NCBI RefSeq assembly: GCF_902506415.1
Contig: NZ_LR733275.1
Span: forward strand, 4,395,932-4,459,931
DNA: 64,000 nt
Source of the DNA: Massilia sp. 9I
GTDB taxonomy: Bacteria; Pseudomonadota; Gammaproteobacteria; Burkholderiales; Burkholderiaceae_D
Reading direction: 5' to 3'
Below are positions 48,671-57,069 of this stretch, in pieces; position 1 is the stretch's first letter, and each line of letters starts with the position of its first letter. The notes under the pieces were generated by a model. That model was not told the origin of the DNA. It did no database searches and was given only the letters and a program-made list of their open reading frames with translations. Made by a program: the position numbers and the translations under genes.

Positions 48671-49840
48671 TCAGCGCGATGCGGTCTGGCGTGCGGCCTT
48701 GGCCGGCGCCGCCGGCGCCGGGACATTACGCACCAGATCGCCGTCATTCAGGAAGCCGGCGCCGCTGACCACGATCGGCGTGCCGGCCGCCAGGCCGCCG
48801 GAAATCTCGACGCGGTCGCCCAGACGGCGGCCGGTGCTGACCTTCAGCTGGCTCACACGGTTGTCCGGGTTCAGACGGAACACGTAGCTGAAGCCGTCGC
48901 GCACGGCCACGGCCTGCTGCGGCACGGTGAGGGCATTGGTCGCGCCCAGTTCGAAGCGGCCGCTGGCGAACATGCCGGCCTTCAGCGGCGCGTTGGCGGA
49001 CAGCGTGGGCGGCAGGTCGACGTAGATCAGCGCCAGGCGGGTCTGCGGGTCGACGGTCGGCGCCACGGTGCGCACCTTGCCCACGATCTCGCTGCCGCTG
49101 GCGGCGCGCACCGCGGCGCGCATGCCCGGCTTGATGCGGCCCAGGTCATTGGAGGTGACTTCGGCGCGCCATTCGAGGCGGCCCTGGCGGATCATGCGGA
49201 ACAGTTCCGTGCCCGGCCCCGTGACGGCGCCCACGGTGGCGCTGCGCGCCGAGATGATGCCACTATCGGGCGCGACGACGGTGGCCTGGCGCAGGCGCAG
49301 TTCCTGCTGGGCCAGCGTCGCGCGGTTAGCGCTGACCCTGGCCTGCGCGGTGCGGTCGGCGGTCAAGAGCTGGGTGACCTGCTGTTCGCTCAGCGCGCCC
49401 GAGCTGCGCAGTGCGCGCGCCCGGTCGGCATCCTGCTTGGCGGCGCTGGCGTTGGCCTGCGCTTCCTGCAGCGCGGCGCGCGCCTGCTCGACGTCGGCGC
49501 GCACGGTCTCGCTCGCGAACACCGCCAGGGTCTCGCCCTTCTTGACCACGTCGCCCACGTTGACGCGCACTTCCATCAGGCGCAAGCCGTTCGACTCGCT
49601 GCCGATGACGGCTTCCTGCCAGGCCGCCACGCTGCCGTTGGCGGTCAGGCCGACGGGCAAGCTGGTGGTGGACGGCTGCCCGGTGGTCACGGTCAGCGCC
49701 GGCGTCGGCGCGGCGGGCTTTTCGTCCTTGGCGGTGGCGCGCTTGGGCACGGCCAGCGCGAACGCAAAGCAGAGCGTGGCGCCGGCAACGGCGACCAGGG
49801 GCACGGGGACATTCAGGGGCAGGCGGCGGAGGGTAGGCAT
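48671..49840 (-). CDS. RND efflux periplasmic adaptor subunit
   Basis: A 389-residue membrane fusion protein. A hydrophobic N-terminal segment (VPVPLVAVAGATLCFAFALAV) anchors or exports it. A lipoyl half-motif (LMEVRVNVGDVVKKGETLAVF) is followed by an alpha-hairpin (residues 110-165), the second lipoyl half (ATVVAPDSGIISARSATVGA), and beta-barrel parts. It lies 13 bases upstream of the permease gene and forms an operon with it. Confidence 0.92.
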   Translation of the reverse strand: MPTLRRLPLNVPVPLVAVAGATLCFAFALAVPKRATAKDEKPAAPTPALTVTTGQPSTTSLPVGLTANGSVAAWQEAVIGSESNGLRLMEVRVNVGDVVKKGETLAVFASETVRADVEQARAALQEAQANASAAKQDADRARALRSSGALSEQQVTQLLTADRTAQARVSANRATLAQQELRLRQATVVAPDSGIISARSATVGAVTGPGTELFRMIRQGRLEWRAEVTSNDLGRIKPGMRAAVRAASGSEIVGKVRTVAPTVDPQTRLALIYVDLPPTLSANAPLKAGMFASGRFELGATNALTVPQQAVAVRDGFSYVFRLNPDNRVSQLKVSTGRRLGDRVEISGGLAAGTPIVVSGAGFLNDGDLVRNVPAPAAPAKAARQTASR

Positions 49841-49991
49841 ATTCTTCGATGACTTTGGTTCAAGCTGCTAAGTGTAGCAAAATTGCAATCCCGTGGGCCT
49901 GATTCGTGTGTTTACCGGACCGATGTGTGGTCTTTACAAACATTTACCAATGCACGGCTCCAAGGGGCCGGCGCGAGGGTATAACCATGAC

Positions 49992-51017
49992 ATGCACGTC
50001 TGGTCCCTTTTTCTTCGCTGCGCCGCGCTGTTCCTGGCGCTGGCCGCGGCGCCGCATGCGCGTGCCGCCGTCCCGATGGATGAGCGGCAGGCGCTGCATC
50101 TCTTGAGCCGGCTGGGCTATGGCCCGGCGCCGGGCGAGGTGGCGCGCGTGCGCGCGACGGGCGCGCACGCCTGGGTCGACAGCCAGCTGGCGCCGCCGCC
50201 GCTGCCGCCTTACCTGGCGATGCGCCTGCGCGAACTGGCGGACGCGCACGCGCCGCCTGGTGAAGCGGTCCTATTGCTGGCCATCGCCAGCCCGCGCCAG
50301 CTGGAAGAAGTGCTGGCCAATTTCTGGCTGGGCTGGTTCAGCGCAGGGCAGGCCGTCGATGCCGACGCCTTGCGCGATGCCTTGCGTCCCCATGTCTTCG
50401 ACCGTTACCAGGACCTGGCCGGGCAGGCGCGCGCGCGGGGCCTGCGACTGCCGGTGGGCGGCGAGCACGCCGCGTTACGGGCGCTAGCCCGGCATTTCGT
50501 CGACGCCCCTCCACCGGCCATGCTGCGAACATTGGCGCGGGTGTGGGATGCCAGCGGCGGCGATCAGCGCGCGGTGCTGCGCCAACTGCTCACCAGCCGT
50601 GCATTCCTGGCGCCAGCCCAGTGGAACAGCCGGCGCAAGGACGACTTTCGTTTCGTCGCCTCGGCGGTGCGGGCTTCGGGCGTGTGGGTGGAGTATGTGG
50701 CGCCGCTGGGCGAATATCTGCGGCAGCCGATGGGGAGAGGAGAGCGCGAGGCCTTCGTAGAGCGGCTGGCGGACGGCGGGTTCTCGCTGGGGCGGGCGCC
50801 GCCGCAGCCGCAGCGCTACGCCTCCTCGGCGCCGCCGATGCGGGCTACCGTCACCCCGGATGCGTCCCAGGGCATGGTGTCGCAGCCGGGACCGGCTCTG
50901 ATGGAAGCGCCGACGCCGTCCGCGATTGCCCGTGCTGCAGCCGAGGCGCGCAGTGTGCCGGCCGATCCCGAACGTCTGCGTATACTGCTGCGCAGCGCGG
51001 ATTTCCAGCGTTATTGA
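49992..51017 (+). CDS. Shortened DUF1800 family protein
   Basis: A 341-residue exported protein with a signal peptide (residues 1-22, ending ARAA). The DUF1800 N-terminal block is present (ALHLLSRLGYGPAPGEVARVRATG; VLANFWLGWFS), and so is the C-terminal block (RQLLTSRAFLAPAQWNSRRKDDFRFVASAVRASG). The central region with the usual NENYARELLELH motif is absent: FDRYQDLAGQARARG jumps to ALARHFVDAPPP. Family members are typically 450-500 residues. It may be an internal deletion that removed the functional core. No DUF1501 partner is adjacent, although the two are usually paired. Its function is unknown. Confidence 0.7.
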   Translation: MHVWSLFLRCAALFLALAAAPHARAAVPMDERQALHLLSRLGYGPAPGEVARVRATGAHAWVDSQLAPPPLPPYLAMRLRELADAHAPPGEAVLLLAIASPRQLEEVLANFWLGWFSAGQAVDADALRDALRPHVFDRYQDLAGQARARGLRLPVGGEHAALRALARHFVDAPPPAMLRTLARVWDASGGDQRAVLRQLLTSRAFLAPAQWNSRRKDDFRFVASAVRASGVWVEYVAPLGEYLRQPMGRGEREAFVERLADGGFSLGRAPPQPQRYASSAPPMRATVTPDASQGMVSQPGPALMEAPTPSAIARAAAEARSVPADPERLRILLRSADFQRY

Positions 51018-51223
51018 ACAGAGAAAAGGGATATTGCGCAGCGCAACAATTGGCTGCCGAGTGTCTGGTTTTGGAAACGGTTCCTTGGTGAAACCACTCC
51101 AGTAGTTCTACGGTATTGCACTGCACAAAAAACCGCGCTATATTAGAACCGTCTCCTCCAGTTTTCTCCGAAAATTGGATTATCGCCTGCCAGCCGCAAG
51201 GTTTCGCGGGCGCTTTTTTTTGC

Positions 51224-51976
51224 CTATGCGGCGTCGGCGCCCTGGAAGGACCCAGCCCGCCAGGTCAGCACCAGCGTATCGCGATGCCCATGTTCGCCCA
51301 GCGGCTGGATCGGCGTCGATTCGTGGATGACGGCGGCATCGTCGAGCAGCAGCAGGGTCCACGGCTCGAGCATGGTGAAGCGCTTGCCGGCCGGACCGTC
51401 GGCTTCGAACACCCGGGTTTCGCCGCCCTTGATGCCGGCGCGGTCGATCAGGATCACGGCGACGAAGTCGACGCCGTCGCGGTGCGCGCCTTCCGGAGTC
51501 GGGCGGCCGATGCCGTCGGCGGTATCGATGCGGAACTGGTGCGCTTCCACATACCAGGTCTGGCGTCCGCGCACGCTGGAGCAGGCTTCGCCGAGCGCGC
51601 TCAGCAGGCGGCCCCAGGCCGGCTTGGCCAGCGTCGCGGTTTCGATCGGCGCGAACAGGCGGTGCATGCCGCCGTGCAGGGCGTTGTACTCGACCGGCTG
51701 CCAGTGCGCGCGGTGCGGCACCTGCAGCAGGGCGTGGCCGCCGTCGTCGCTGTCGTCGATGAAGCAGGAATGGCGGCGGCGCCGGTAGCGGCCGCCGTCC
51801 TTCAGGTAGTTGTCGAGTTCGAGCCGGTCCCAGCTCGGCGTCAGCGACTGCAACTCGTCGAGCGTGCAGCCAGCCAGGCGTGCAACATCGGAAGGGCGCA
51901 GCAGGGCGTAGCCCTCGTTGCGCACGGCATCCGCCAGCTGCGACGGATCGGTGTAGGGAAGTTCACGGGTAGTCAT
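51224..51976 (-). CDS. 2OG-Fe(II) dioxygenase family protein
   Basis: A 250-residue protein resembling the PF10014 (BsmA-like) dioxygenases. The iron ligands are most likely H165 and D167 in EGAHRDGVDF, and H218 in AVIHES; an Arg in HRDTLVLTWR near 232-240 would hold 2-oxoglutarate. Family members hydroxylate free amino acids, or have been linked to biofilm traits. No metabolic neighbours reveal the substrate. The gene stands alone. Confidence 0.8.
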   Translation of the reverse strand: MTTRELPYTDPSQLADAVRNEGYALLRPSDVARLAGCTLDELQSLTPSWDRLELDNYLKDGGRYRRRRHSCFIDDSDDGGHALLQVPHRAHWQPVEYNALHGGMHRLFAPIETATLAKPAWGRLLSALGEACSSVRGRQTWYVEAHQFRIDTADGIGRPTPEGAHRDGVDFVAVILIDRAGIKGGETRVFEADGPAGKRFTMLEPWTLLLLDDAAVIHESTPIQPLGEHGHRDTLVLTWRAGSFQGADAA

Positions 51977-52037
51977 CCAGTTAGCGTAGCAGGTTTCCCT
52001 GCGATCGGCATGATGCTGGGCAACTCTCAGCCATTCC

Positions 52038-54095
52038 TTACCAGTTCTTCGTGAAGCTCAGGCGGAAGGAACGGGGTTCGATCGGGTGGAAATGGATGTC
52101 GTCCACCGCTTCCGCCTCGTTCGCCAGGCGCGAGGCATAGTAGTAGTCGATCGCCGAATCGCGCCGGTTGGTCAGGTTGAAGCCTTCCAGCTCCACGCGC
52201 ATGTCCTTACCGATCCGGTAGCCGATGCGGCCGTTGAGCGTGAGGCTGGCGTGCGAGCGCACGCTGTCGTCCTCGATCAGCGGACGCGGGCCGAAGTAGC
52301 GCAGGCGCAGGGCGCCCGACCACGGACCGGCGCGGTCCACCGTCAGGCCGACCTGGGCCACGCCTTCGACCGCGCCGGGAATGCGATCACCGGCTGGGTT
52401 GCCGCCGCGCGAACGTGCCCGCGCATAGGCCGCGTCGAAGTTCACCGTCAGCCATTTGTTGGCGCGCATGCTGTTCGACAGCTCGACGCCGTAGCGGCGG
52501 CTCGGATCGCCCGCCTCGGTGTTGCCGGCGTCGCCGATGTAGGTCAGCTCGGAATCGAAGTCGAGGCGGTACACCGACACCGTGGTCTCGGTCTTCGGAA
52601 TCGCCACCGTGCGCAGGCCCAGCTCCAGGCCGCGCGAGCGCACCAGGCCCGGGGTGCGGTCGACCGGATCAAGCGTCTTCGGATCGATTGCCGCCACAGT
52701 GCCGCGCGCATCGTTGCTGTGGAAGCCGTGGCCATAGTTGAAGTACAGCTCCGTGTGCTGCCACAGGCCGTAGGCGACGCTGAGCGATGGCGTCAACAGT
52801 GAATCGCTGGCGCGGCCGGCATTCGCCAAGCGGTCGCCATCGACGCGGAAGCGGTAGGCATTGGCGCGCACGCCGACCACGGTGCGCAGGGCCTCGCTCC
52901 ACTTGGTCGCGTTTTCCAGGTAGACGGCGGCGCTGCCCTCGACGATGTGGTCTTCGCGCGTGGTCGCGAGGCGGCGGCGGGCGCGCGTGTCGTACAGGCC
53001 GTTGAAGATGTTGTCGTTCTGGAGCTGGAAGCCAATGCTCATGTCCGAGGCGACGCCGCTGTCCTTGTTGCGTAATACGTGCCAGGTGTGGCTGCCGTCG
53101 AGGCCCGCCGTGACGCGGCGGTCCGGCTGGGCGAACTGGTCGCCGTTCACCGGGTCGTTCAGGAAATAGGTGAAGTTCGAGTACAGGTCGAGGCGGTTGC
53201 GGATCACGTAGGCGGACAGGCCAGTGGCAGTGTCGTCGGTAGTGCGGCGCCAGCTGCCCGAAATGCTGCTGCGTTCGGCCTCGCCGCCGTCGCTCAGGTC
53301 GAGGGCGTCGAAGAGCCCCAGCTGGCCGCTCTGCACTGCGCGCAGGGGGATCTGGTCGGTGGCGTTCCAGTGGCCGCGGTAGTGCATCGCGGTGACGGTC
53401 CAGCCGTTATTCGCATAGCCGCGGCTGTAGCGCAGCACCGCATTGATCTTGCGGTAGCCGTCCGGCCGCGTCCACGGGCCGTCGTTCTTCATCAGCTCCA
53501 GCGCATACAGCAGGTTGCCGCCCGCCAGTTCGGGCGATCCGGCCAGCACCGTGCGCGCGTAATTGTCCTCGCCCAGCGTCACCGACGCCAGTGGCGCCAC
53601 CAACCGGTTCGCGTACGAGATCGTCGCCTTGCCGGCGGAGGAGAAGTCGCCTTCGGTGGCCGAGTACGGGCCCTTGCGGTAGTCGAGGCGGGTGACGATT
53701 TCCGGGATCAGGAAATTCAGGTCGGTCCAGCCCTGGCCGTGCGCATGGCTGCGCTGATTGACCGGCATGCCGTCGACCCAGGTCGCGAGGTCGGTGCCGT
53801 GGTCCAGGTTGAAGCCGCGCAGGTAGAACTGGTTGGCCTTGCCTTCGCCGCTGTGCTGGCTGGCGATCAGGCCGGGCGTCGCTTCCAGCAGTTCGCCCGG
53901 ACGGTAGACGGTGCGCTGCGCCAGCTCCTTGGCCCCGACGCTGCCCGAGCTGGCTGAATCGGTCATCCCGATCTGGCTGGCGCGCGTGCCTTCGACCAGG
54001 ACACGCTGGAGCACGAAGTCGTCGGCTAGCGTAGGCTGGTAGACGAACAGCGCCGCGATGGCGCAGGCAATGGGGCAGAAGCGAAGCATATTCAA
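52038..54095 (-). CDS. TonB-dependent outer-membrane receptor
   Basis: A 685-residue receptor. A signal peptide (residues 1-24) is followed by a plug domain with RPGELLEATPGLIASQHSGEGKANQ and QFYLRGFNLDHGTD, then a 22-strand barrel ending in the outer-membrane signature RSFRLSFTKNW. There is no STN domain, so it does not signal to a sigma factor. It overlaps the DUF6702 gene by four bases. In this context its ligand may be a metal chelate or peptide; that is inference. Confidence 0.9.
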   Translation of the reverse strand: MNMLRFCPIACAIAALFVYQPTLADDFVLQRVLVEGTRASQIGMTDSASSGSVGAKELAQRTVYRPGELLEATPGLIASQHSGEGKANQFYLRGFNLDHGTDLATWVDGMPVNQRSHAHGQGWTDLNFLIPEIVTRLDYRKGPYSATEGDFSSAGKATISYANRLVAPLASVTLGEDNYARTVLAGSPELAGGNLLYALELMKNDGPWTRPDGYRKINAVLRYSRGYANNGWTVTAMHYRGHWNATDQIPLRAVQSGQLGLFDALDLSDGGEAERSSISGSWRRTTDDTATGLSAYVIRNRLDLYSNFTYFLNDPVNGDQFAQPDRRVTAGLDGSHTWHVLRNKDSGVASDMSIGFQLQNDNIFNGLYDTRARRRLATTREDHIVEGSAAVYLENATKWSEALRTVVGVRANAYRFRVDGDRLANAGRASDSLLTPSLSVAYGLWQHTELYFNYGHGFHSNDARGTVAAIDPKTLDPVDRTPGLVRSRGLELGLRTVAIPKTETTVSVYRLDFDSELTYIGDAGNTEAGDPSRRYGVELSNSMRANKWLTVNFDAAYARARSRGGNPAGDRIPGAVEGVAQVGLTVDRAGPWSGALRLRYFGPRPLIEDDSVRSHASLTLNGRIGYRIGKDMRVELEGFNLTNRRDSAIDYYYASRLANEAEAVDDIHFHPIEPRSFRLSFTKNW

Positions 54096-54598
54096 GGTTG
54101 CTTGTCGTCGGTGGACTGCTCGACGGCGGCCTTGGTGAAAGTCAGCGAACGTACCGCGCCCGCGTTGTTGAGGTTGACGGTGTTGACCTGCTCGGGCAGG
54201 AAGTCGATCAGCACGCCCTGGTGGATCACCACGGTCTTCGACAGCGGGGCGTTTTCCAGTTCCTGGAAGATCACCACGCTGTGCGAGTCGACGGTCATGC
54301 CGACCCAGCGCACCGGCAGGCGCGCCTTGTCCTGGCCCTGCAGCCAGAAGCGTCCCTCGACATACTTGCGCAGCACCGCCTGGTCTTCCGGGTCGCCCAG
54401 GTCGAACTGGCGCCCGTACAGGTTCATCAGGAGGTCCTCGATGTCGTGCGCCATGTAAGTATGGATGATCTCCGTGCTCTTGGTGCGCTGGTTGAACGCG
54501 AGCTCGGTGATCCCCATGTGGAAGCGGTGCGCGCTCGCCGCCGCGCTCACCAGGAGCAGGGCGGCGGCCAGCCAGGCCTTGAGACGGCGTGCGCTCAT
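54092..54598 (-). CDS. DUF6702 family exported protein
   Basis: A 168-residue protein with a signal peptide ending SASA. The mature part begins HRFHMGITELAFNQRTKSTEIIHTYMAHDIED, which matches the DUF6702 opening (HKFHMSITELxYNxxxxxLEI). It overlaps both neighbours: the M1 peptidase stop upstream and the TonB receptor start downstream, each by four bases. Such tight coupling suggests a shared process. The biochemical role of DUF6702 is unknown. Confidence 0.8.
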   Translation of the reverse strand: MSARRLKAWLAAALLLVSAAASAHRFHMGITELAFNQRTKSTEIIHTYMAHDIEDLLMNLYGRQFDLGDPEDQAVLRKYVEGRFWLQGQDKARLPVRWVGMTVDSHSVVIFQELENAPLSKTVVIHQGVLIDFLPEQVNTVNLNNAGAVRSLTFTKAAVEQSTDDKQP

Positions 54599-56973
54599 TG
54601 CTCGGCCTTCTTGTCCGCGGCCGGCGTTTTCACCGGGGCCAGTTTGGTGTTGAAGTCGCGCATCAGGTTGCCGGTGGCCGGGTCGCGTTCGGTCTTGAAC
54701 AGTTCCAGGCGCGACGGCGTCACCTTGCGCGGCCAGGCGTTGTCGCTGACGTCGATGTCCGCCGTCTCCCAGTACGGGTCCTGGGTCAGGCTGACGATCG
54801 GCTCGTCCGTGATGAAGAGCTTGGTGATCTTGTTCGGCGAATAGCGCCACACTTCCGCCGGAATGCGCTCGATGGTCTTCTTGCCGCTCTTCGTCTCGAT
54901 CTCGACGATCAGCGGCGTCACCAGGCCGCCCTTGTTGGTGAAGTCCACCAGGGTCAGGTGCTTGCCTTCCTTGAGCAGGTTCTTTTCCCAGTCTTCCAGG
55001 CCGGCCATCGTCTCGTTGTAGCGGTTGCGGTCCTTGTTGGTGACGGTGAAGTTGTCGTGCTCGTTGTAGAAGTCCTTCAGCTCGGGGAAGCGGTCGACGC
55101 GGCGCTGCATGCCCTTGTTGCGCTGGTCGATGATCGACATCGCTTCTTCCTGGTGGCGCGCACGCTGCCAGGCTTTTTCGACTTCCGGATCCTTGCTGCT
55201 GACGGTGTACTCGGTGATGCCGTCGACGCTCACGTCGACCGCGTCGGTGGTGTAGAACCAGCCGCGCCAGAACCAGTCGAGGTCCGTGCCCGACGCATCT
55301 TCCATGGTGCGGAAGAAGTCGGCCGGGGTCGGGCGCTTGAACTTCCAGCGCTCGGCGTATTCCTTGAAGGCGAAGTCGAACAGCTCGCGGCCGAGGATGG
55401 TCTCGCGCAGGATGTTCAGCGCGGTGGCCGGTTTGGCGTAGGCGTTGTTGCCGCGCTGGATGGTCGACTCCGCATTGGTCATGACCGGCACCTGGTTGGT
55501 GCTGCGCATGTAGGCGGTGATGTCGCGCGCCTCGCCGCGGCGGCCCGGATAGTCCTCTTCCCAGGCCTGCTCGGCCAGGAACTGCAGGAAGCTGTTCAGG
55601 CCCTCGTCCATCCAGGTCCACTGGCGCTCGTCCGAGTTGACGATCATCGGGAAGTAGTTGTGGCCCACTTCATGGATGATCACGCTGATCAGGCCATACT
55701 TGGTGCCGCGCGAGTAGGTCAGCTCGCCGGTCTTCTTGTCCTTGACGGGGCGCCCGGCGTTGAACGAGATCATCGGGTATTCCATGCCGCCGATCGAGCC
55801 GTTCACGGAAATCGCGGTCGGGTACGGATAGTCGAAGGAGTACTTGTTGTACTGCTCGAGGGTGTGGATCACGGCGGCGGTGGAATAGCGCTCCCACAGC
55901 GGGTTGCCTTCCTTCGGATAGTAGGACATCGCCATCACGTCCTTGTCGCCGCTCTTGATGCCCTGGGCGTCCCAGATGAACTTGCGGCTCGAGGCAAAGG
56001 CGAAGTCGCGCACGTCGCGCGCCTTGAAGTGCCAGGTCTTGGTCGCTTTCGAGCGGCCCTTCTCGGCGCTCTCGGCTTCACGCTGGGTGACGATGACGAC
56101 CGGCTTCTTCGCGGTGCGCGCCTGGCGCAGGCGCTCGCGCTGGGCGGGGCTCAATACCGCATCCGCGTTCTGCAATTCGCCGGTGGAGGCGACCACGTGG
56201 TCGGCCGGGACGGTCAGTTGCACGTCGTAGTCGCCGAACTCCAGCGTGAATTCGCCGTCGCCCATGTATTGCTTGTTCTGCCAGCCCTTGACGTCGTAGT
56301 AGGCCGCCATGCGCGGGAACCACTGGGCCGACAGGTAGATATCGTTGCCATCGTCGAACTTCTCGAAGCCGGTGCGGCGGCCGACGACGTTCGCTTCCGG
56401 GATATTGAGGGTCCACGCCATGTTGAAGGACGTGCGCGCGCCGGGTTTCAGGGGCTGCGGCAGGTCGATCCGCATCATGGTCTTGTTGACGGTGGCGCGC
56501 AGCGCACGGCCGTCGGCGCCAGTCACAGCGGTGACCTGGATGCCGCCCTCGAAGCGCCGCTGTTCCAGGGTGGCCTTCAGGGTGTCGAACTTGACGCCGT
56601 CGGTGCCGCGGGCTTGCCACGCATCGCGCGAGGGCAGGGTCGAGATGCGGCGGTTGTCGGAATCGGCGCGGAACATGTTCTGGTCCAGCTGCACCCACAG
56701 GTACGACAGCGTGTCCGGCGAATTGTTGGTGTACGTGACGGTGCCGGAGCCCGTGATCGTGCGCTTGTCCTCATCCAAGGTGGCGCGCATGCGGTAGTCG
56801 GCGCGCTGTTGCCAGTAGCGGTGGCCCGGCGCGCCGGAAGCGGTGCGGGTCTCGGTGGCGGTGGGCAGCAGCTCGTCGAGCTGGCGGAACTTGTCGTCGA
56901 ACGCAGGCGCCGCGTGCGCCGCACTGGTAAGGAACAAGGCGCCGATCAGCGCCTGCAGTTGCTTCGTTTTCAT
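54595..56973 (-). CDS. Secreted M1 family metallopeptidase (copy 1)
   Basis: A 792-residue exported zinc peptidase with a signal peptide (residues 1-21, ending AHA). The substrate motif SIGGMEYPM precedes the zinc site HEVGH at about residue 432, with the third zinc ligand in WMDEGLNSF. It differs from cytoplasmic PepN in having GGMEYP instead of GAMEN, and probably works in the periplasm. It is a close relative of the gene just upstream, with long identical stretches. It is translationally coupled to DUF6702. Confidence 0.92.
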   Translation of the reverse strand: MKTKQLQALIGALFLTSAAHAAPAFDDKFRQLDELLPTATETRTASGAPGHRYWQQRADYRMRATLDEDKRTITGSGTVTYTNNSPDTLSYLWVQLDQNMFRADSDNRRISTLPSRDAWQARGTDGVKFDTLKATLEQRRFEGGIQVTAVTGADGRALRATVNKTMMRIDLPQPLKPGARTSFNMAWTLNIPEANVVGRRTGFEKFDDGNDIYLSAQWFPRMAAYYDVKGWQNKQYMGDGEFTLEFGDYDVQLTVPADHVVASTGELQNADAVLSPAQRERLRQARTAKKPVVIVTQREAESAEKGRSKATKTWHFKARDVRDFAFASSRKFIWDAQGIKSGDKDVMAMSYYPKEGNPLWERYSTAAVIHTLEQYNKYSFDYPYPTAISVNGSIGGMEYPMISFNAGRPVKDKKTGELTYSRGTKYGLISVIIHEVGHNYFPMIVNSDERQWTWMDEGLNSFLQFLAEQAWEEDYPGRRGEARDITAYMRSTNQVPVMTNAESTIQRGNNAYAKPATALNILRETILGRELFDFAFKEYAERWKFKRPTPADFFRTMEDASGTDLDWFWRGWFYTTDAVDVSVDGITEYTVSSKDPEVEKAWQRARHQEEAMSIIDQRNKGMQRRVDRFPELKDFYNEHDNFTVTNKDRNRYNETMAGLEDWEKNLLKEGKHLTLVDFTNKGGLVTPLIVEIETKSGKKTIERIPAEVWRYSPNKITKLFITDEPIVSLTQDPYWETADIDVSDNAWPRKVTPSRLELFKTERDPATGNLMRDFNTKLAPVKTPAADKKAEQ

Positions 56974-57000
56974 TCTGTTCGTTCGTCTTCGATAAAGAAA

Positions 57001-57023
57001 CGGCAGGGCGCGCAGCCCTGCCG
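57001..57023 (-). terminator. Intrinsic terminator between the two M1 genes
   Basis: A nine-pair stem, CGGCAGGGC with GCCCTGCCG, and a five-base loop are followed on the minus strand by TTTCTTT. It would end transcription from copy 2 and lets copy 1 use its own promoter. Confidence 0.75.
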
Positions 57024-57069
57024 GTGTTCAAACGCGCGGGCGGATGCCGCCCACGTGTCCAGCGCTGCC

